A stretch of DNA of 64,000 nt from Anastatus disparis (lineage: Eukaryota; Arthropoda; Insecta; Hymenoptera; Eupelmidae). Positions 58,251-64,000 of this stretch are shown here, one piece after another. How positions within the stretch are numbered: the first letter of the stretch is position 1; every line of letters starts with the position of its first letter. The notes beneath the pieces are model-generated. The model was given only the letters and a program-made list of their open reading frames with translations, did not search any database and had not been told where the DNA came from. The DNA is taken from NCBI GenBank assembly GCA_017163975.1, contig JAFFSR010000136.1, positions 7,003,501 through 7,067,500 on the forward strand, given 5' to 3'. The position numbers and the translations under genes are program-made.

Positions 58251-61200
58251 ATGGATTCAATGCCGCCGTTAGACACAGTTTATCAAGCTGTTTATTCATT
58301 GTATGAAAGTCCGAACCCGGCTGAAAAAGAGACGGCCTCAGTATGGCTGGGCGATCTCCAAAAATCGGTGAGTAAAATAGAATTTTTTTCAAAGAAATAA
58401 TTATTCTTGCCAAGAATTATATTCAACAATAACTGAAATTTATTTTTCAATTTTATAATAATAATTTTTACATGATTAATTTAGCGATAATTGTTACAAA
58501 TTTTTAATTTTATTTTATAACCTTTCAGTTGTTTTGCTTTGAAATATTATTTTCTTAGATAAAAAACTTTTTTGGTGCTTTTATTGGTAAAAACTAAAAA
58601 AAATTTTGCTTTGTTATTTTCTTGGTTTTATTACTATAAAGAAAAAAATAATAGTTAATAGTATCAAGTAATTCTTTTTACTAAAAATACACTAATAATA
58701 TTTATTATTCATGAGTATTGTATAAATTTTTATTGTAAACTTGCTATATTTTTATTTTTTTATTAATGGTAAACTATTCTAAGTATTAAAAAAAGTTATG
58801 ATATTAGCATTTAGTATATTATATCAATAAAAAATATAAACAGTAAAAAATTACAATACCTCTAAATTTTGATTATTAAACAAGAATCATTTTTAATTAT
58901 ATTATGATTTAATTTTTCTAGGTGTGTGCATGGAAAATTTCAGACGAAATGCTCCGAGAAAAAAAGAATTTGCAATCTTGTTATTTTGCAGCACAAACAA
59001 TGAGAACAAAAATTCAGATGTGTTTTCATGAGCTGCCAGTATCATCTCATGTTTCTCTTAGAGATTCTTTATTGGATCACATATCACAAATAAATAAAAA
59101 TACAAATACAGTGATAGTTACTCAAGTATGTAAATATTTTATTTACCTTTAAAAGGTTCCATGAGACATAAATTCATTGATTTTATTTCTGTAAACTTGT
59201 TCTTATATTTTTTTTTGTTTGTTTAGTTATGTCTAGCACTAGCAGATTTAATACTGCAAATGGCTTCTTGGGAGGATCCAATAAAAGACTTGATACAAAA
59301 GTTTGGAGACAGTCCTGAAAGCTTATGGCCTTTATTAGAAATTTTAATAGTCTTACCTGAAGAAGTTAATTCTCGGTTTCCAAGGTTAGGTGCAAATCGA
59401 AGGGAACAAGTAACCACAAACTTTACCGCCAATGGAGATGCTGTTTTAGAATTTTTAGTAAGTATTTCATAATAAAAAATACAGTTTTCATTACTTTCAT
59501 AAACTTCATTAAAGAGATTAATTAATGACTTCTATTTTTGATAAGTATAAGCTCAATCTAATAATATTTTTATTTTCAAATTTTTTCAGAATGGTTGCCT
59601 TAAAAATGTGGATGATGTTCAAATATATATAAGAGTTTTAAGGTGTTTTACAAGTTGGATAACTATTTATGCAATATCTCTTACTACACCACTGTTTTCA
59701 AACTTAATGACATTAGCATTTGAAGTAAGTATAAATTTTATTGTACATACGTGTTTAACCAAATAACTTTTTTAATAATTTGTTACTGTTTTTTAGGTCT
59801 TGCAAAATAATTTGTCCGGATCTCAATTACATGAAGTAGCTGCAGATTGTATTTCTGTAATATTACAAGTACTAGAAGAAAATACACTTAGAAATAGGGA
59901 TCCAAATACTAATGAACCAATTTTGCAGTTACAACATTTACAATTTGATCTTTTTTCACGAATTGTAACTTTAGAGCAGCCTTATCATGTATCTGTTGCT
60001 CATGAAGATATGGACAAGTAGGTTTATATTTTCATTTAATTAAAATAAATAACGTTTTCAAATACATATTTTAAATAGAACTTGTAATTAAAAGATAATA
60101 TATGTTCTAGATCAACAAATTACTGTCGAATTTTTACTGAATTAGCAGAAACATTCTTGGGAACGATTGTTGATGGGAGTATGAATGGTAAACAGCATTA
60201 CGCTATACGGGCTTTAGATTTTGCATTAGTATGTGTAGGACATCATGATTATGAAGTAAGTATATTTTAATACATTCCAATTAAGCTTTTATGCTATGAT
60301 TATATTAATTATAAATTATATTTTGTAGGTGGCACAAATAACTTTTAATCTTTGGTACAAACTTTCCGAAATTCTTTATCAAAGAGACAATAATGAACTT
60401 ACATGTGTGTTCAAACCTTATATAGAAAGATTAATTGAAGCTTTGTGCCGTCACTGTCAAATGGAACCAGATCACGTGAGTAAATTAAATTGCAACCATG
60501 TTGATTAACCCTTAAATTATTATAAAAAAAGTATAATTTAATAATATTAATTTTAATTTAACAGTTAGGTTTAATTGAAGAAGGTGATGGCTTCGCAGAT
60601 TTTAGGTCACATGTTGTAGAATTAATAAAAGATGTAGTGTTTGTTGTTGGAAGTAGTCATTGTTTCCGACAAATGTTCGCTACTTTGACAGGAGGAGCAC
60701 AAGGACAAACTGTACCAACATGGGATATGACAGAAGCTGCTTTATTTGTTATGCAAGCAGTAGCAAAAAATATTTTACCGTAAGTTTTTAATTATTCTAT
60801 AAAAAATTATCATATTAAATACTTATATCGATTTATTTTACAGTGAAGAAAATGACGTAGTTCCAAAAGTTGTAGAAGCTATTTTAAATTTACCCGAAAA
60901 CACGCATATAGCAGTTCGACATACTAGTATACTTTTATTAGGAGAACTATGTGAATGGATAAATAGTCATCCACAATCATTGGGTATGAATTATTATTTT
61001 TATATCTATAGTTCTGTATTAATACAATTAAATTTAATTCATTAAAAATATTTTTTTTTTTTTTATAGAACCAATACTCAATTTCTTATTAACATGTTTG
61101 AGCCAAAAAGGATTAGGTAGTGCGGCATGTAATGCTTTACAATGTATTTGTACAGCATGTCCAAAACATATGGCAACACATTTTCAAGGATTGCTGCAGA

Positions 61201-63522
61201 TCGCTCGTAATCTTGATAACTTTGCTATCGGTAATGACGCAGCAGTCAATCTTTTAAAAGGTACTAAATTGTCATTTTAATAAATTATGTTATTGATATC
61301 ATATTTATAAAAATTTAAGTTCAAATGTATACTCTGACACACTAATTTTTTATACGTGCAGGTGTTGCAAAAATTTTATCTCTTATACCCAAAGAAGAAA
61401 TGGAAAGTTCAATGAAGGAACTTTGTTGGTTTCAAGCAAAGCCATTATGTCATTTAATGGAAGAGCATATTAAAGAAAGAGGATCTGTTACAAGAGCTAC
61501 CAAAGCTGATCCTATTTTATGGTTGGATAGACTCGCCGCAATATTTAGGCATACAACCCCATCGCATGAAGATTGCAAAGACTCTCATCCCTGCCAAGCA
61601 GCTGCTAATGAGGTACCTTAAAATAATTTATAAAATTTGTAATTAAAAAGAAAAATTAAACATATCATTAATTATTTGACGTAAATTTAATTTAATAGAT
61701 GTGGCCAGTTGTCTCGAATGCATGTAGTATTTACCGAGAAGACCCAAGAATCATGGAGAGATGCTGTCGCTGTTTACGATTTATGATTCGTTGTCTTGGA
61801 AAACATTCTGCACATATCTTGGAACCCTTAGTTAAACAAGTAATAAAATCAAAATCTTTTATTTTTAACATGTATTTGAAAATACTCAACTTAATGTGAT
61901 ATGATTAAACTAATTTTTTTTGTTTTTACAGATTATACAGTTGTATGCTGAGCATCAACATAGTTGTTTTGTATACCTTGGTTCTATTTTAGTTGATGTT
62001 TTTGGGACTGACATGGAATATATATCAGGTCTGTTAGGAATGTTGGAGGCTTTCATTGGGCCCACTTTTACAATACTTCAAGAAAATGATGGACTCAAAA
62101 ATCATCCAGACACGGTGGATGATTTCTTTAGACTTTGTGCCAGGTAATTAATCAGTATTTTTTTTAATATTCTAATTTGAAATTCATTATTCTTTTACTC
62201 TTTTTTGTATCTCATGGAGAAATACGGTTCGCAGCCAGTGTCTAAAGAAGTTTTTACGAAAATCTTTATTTGCGAAACTTCCCGTTTCGCAAATAAAGCC
62301 TTTCTACGTTCGTTGCGAAATATATTATAAATGAATTTTAAAATAATTATATATATGATGTGGAATATTACATTTTAGGTTTTTACAAACTACACCAGTA
62401 CCATTTTTGCATTCTCCAATGATGAATAGTATATTAGATTGTGCTTTGATGGCTTCTAGCTTAGACCATAGAGATGCCAATGGTTCAGTCATGAAATTCT
62501 TTTCTGATCTTCTCCATAGTGGTCGTGCTTCTGAAGTAAGTAATCAATAATATTTTTTATCAATCATTTATGAAAACAATTTAAAATTCTAAACATAAAT
62601 ATTTTTTTTTCAGAACCGATCAGATTTTAGTATAAGACGACAATTAGTCCAGGACATTATACGTGAAAAAGGACAATTGTTAGTAACAACATTATTACAT
62701 GCTGCTGTATTTTCTCTATCATCTTATATGATGTCAGATGTAGCCGAAGTTTTGGTTGAATTATCTTTAACTAATAGAGAGGTAAATTCTTTTATATTTT
62801 TTAAACCGCGTTTTAATTAAGAGCATACTGTATTATGGAAAAAAGCTCAGAAATGTTTAACCTGAAATAAAATTTTTCCTGAAACTTTCTCGTTAATAAA
62901 AAATGTTATATTCTCTTTCATAGATTTAGAAATTTTTAAATTATGATGAATTTTAATATTTAGAAACGCTTTTTAAATAAATTCATTTGAACCCTATTCC
63001 AAATAGAATATTTTTCAACGTTTCACCAAAGCGAAATTTTATTTGTCTGTATTCTAAAATAGAGTGCTCTTAATCCAAGTCAATAAAATATTTGATTTTA
63101 AATTATTTAAATTTTGTCATTAAATAATTATTTATATTTAAAATAATTGCAGCTCATGTCAATATGGTTAGAACAAGCTATAGCTCAAATGCCATCACAA
63201 AGTGTAATAGGATCTCCAACTGCAACACCAGATCAACTTTTAGAATTCCACTCTACTGTTATTGAGTAAGTAAAATTTATTTCGTATTAAACTTCCCATT
63301 GTTCATTTGCAATGTCTGTGGAGAAAAAAACCTACAGATAAATTCTTAGGAAAATTTTTTTCCGGAATGGGTTATATTTATTTCTTGGTAAAATTCAGTC
63401 AATGTGACGGTGAAAGGCATTATATCAAAATAATAAAATGTTTATTTTTATATGATTACAGGGCGCAGAATCCAAAGATAGTAGTGTGTGCACTGAGGAA
63501 TTTTACACGCTTATATCGCTGA
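58251..63522 (+). CDS. Tnpo3: Transportin-3 (importin-beta family, SR-protein import)
   Basis: Karyopherin that imports SR splicing factors in a Ran-dependent way. Seventeen exons: 58251-58367, 58922-59125, 59227-59457, 59590-59724, 59797-60017, 60111-60255, 60329-60475, 60565-60779, 60844-60983, 61069-61260, 61362-61612, 61699-61839, 61932-62143, 62379-62535, 62614-62781, 63153-63265, 63462-63522. All have GT/AG and compatible phases; 949 residues against about 923 in human. The N-terminal [20 protein letters not shown] and the region [14 protein letters not shown] give the Ran-binding HEAT repeats; helical repeat pairs continue throughout, and the end [11 protein letters not shown] is the conserved C-terminus of the family. 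No frame break is seen. AATAAA lies at 63572-63577. A hairpin-element relic sits in the intron after 62143. Confidence 0.95.
62211..62321 (-). mobile_element. degraded copy of double-hairpin element 1 in a Tnpo3 intron
   Basis: Read on the minus strand it follows element 1 (3093-3295) in order: AAAGGCTTTATTTGCGAAAC, GGGAAGTTTCG, then CGTAAAAA, GAACCGTATTT and CCATGAGAT. It lacks the GAGCG core and the second hairpin. This shows that element 1 is a dispersed repeat, not a local palindrome. Confidence 0.55.
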
Positions 63523-64000
63523 ATTATTAGCGATAGAAGTTAATAAGGAATGGCTGATAATACAACTAGGAAATAAAAATAAAATTTTACTAATGATATT
63601 AGTAATATTTGTGATTGAAAGAATTCGTAATTATTATACGATGTCCTGTTTTAAATACGTGGTTAAAAAAAATATTAAATGTAAGATAAAAAATTTTATT
63701 CTGTGGATAAAAAAATCGCCACAAAAAACCTGACCAGCAACAATTAGTTTTTTAATCTCAAGGAAATTGTATTTCTTGTTTTTATAAAGGCTCTGCAATA
63801 AGTTTTATACATGTTTTAAGTTAATAAATTAACAGCGCATGTTCATAACTAAGAAGTGAATGATATTGCGAGATCTTCGTATGTATTATAGTAATGTAAA
63901 AAGATACAAACAAATGTTTGTGTATGTACATTGAATTCTGTGATGCCTGGCGTTTAGATTAGTTAGGTATGCAGTCGCCATATTTTGACGATTATTTATC
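63523..64000 (+). other. Tnpo3 3' UTR and downstream DNA
   Basis: AATAAA at 63572-63577 and a later one near 63822 are possible cleavage signals. Nothing coding is visible to the end of the window. Confidence 0.5.

Noticed and set aside
1..64000. CRISPR arrays, operons, Shine-Dalgarno sites and phage elements
   Set aside because: The DNA is plainly eukaryotic, with spliced animal genes; no regularly spaced direct repeats were seen.

Overview
The window is AT-rich animal nuclear DNA with short spliced exons, insect Rel/Dorsal proteins, ribosomal protein genes whose first coding exon is only the ATG, tRNA-derived SINEs and many small inverted-repeat transposons. It fits an insect, most likely a hymenopteran such as a parasitoid wasp; the order is inferred from gene style and base composition, not proven.

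Layout. (1) 2005-13274, plus strand: a dorsal (NF-kB/Rel) orthologue with two alternative 3' ends. Dorsal-A splices to a canonical NLS exon and a conserved C-terminal tail; a Dorsal-B-like form reads through the donor into a 515-residue tail. (2) 13275-22702: a gene-poor repeat field with a piggyBac-type MITE, two copies of a Lys-tRNA-like SINE, unusual double-hairpin elements, a TA-flanked inverted-repeat element and a decayed Lys-rich ORF. (3) 22703-30511, plus strand: a second Rel locus. Seventeen exons join in one uninterrupted phase-compatible frame of 971 codons and encode TWO complete Rel homology domains in one chain. It looks like two further dorsal copies fused by splicing, with the middle copy missing its tail and the third missing its start. 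(4) 38439-45316, minus strand: a small very acidic prothymosin-alpha-like gene with a 6.3-kb intron carrying CpG-rich islets. (5) 50724-54923, plus strand: tandem duplicated RpL36A (eL42) genes, both intact. (6) 55071-55900, minus strand: WASHC3 (CCDC53). (7) 58251-63522, plus strand: transportin-3, 17 exons.

How it fits together. Three RHD-coding units lie head-to-tail in about 28 kb, so this is a local Rel expansion. Proteins of this family act downstream of Toll in immunity and, for dorsal, dorsoventral patterning. A perfect kB palindrome lies 291 bp upstream of the start of the second Rel gene and suggests auto- or cross-regulation. The other genes (ribosome, WASH complex, nuclear import of SR proteins, acidic histone-binding-type protein) are housekeeping and unrelated in function.

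The most notable points are the tandem-RHD gene with a Cys-to-Ser change in the DNA-contact motif of its second domain, and a family of double-hairpin elements with conserved ends, similar GAGCGNAGCGAGG-like cores and unrelated stem sequences.
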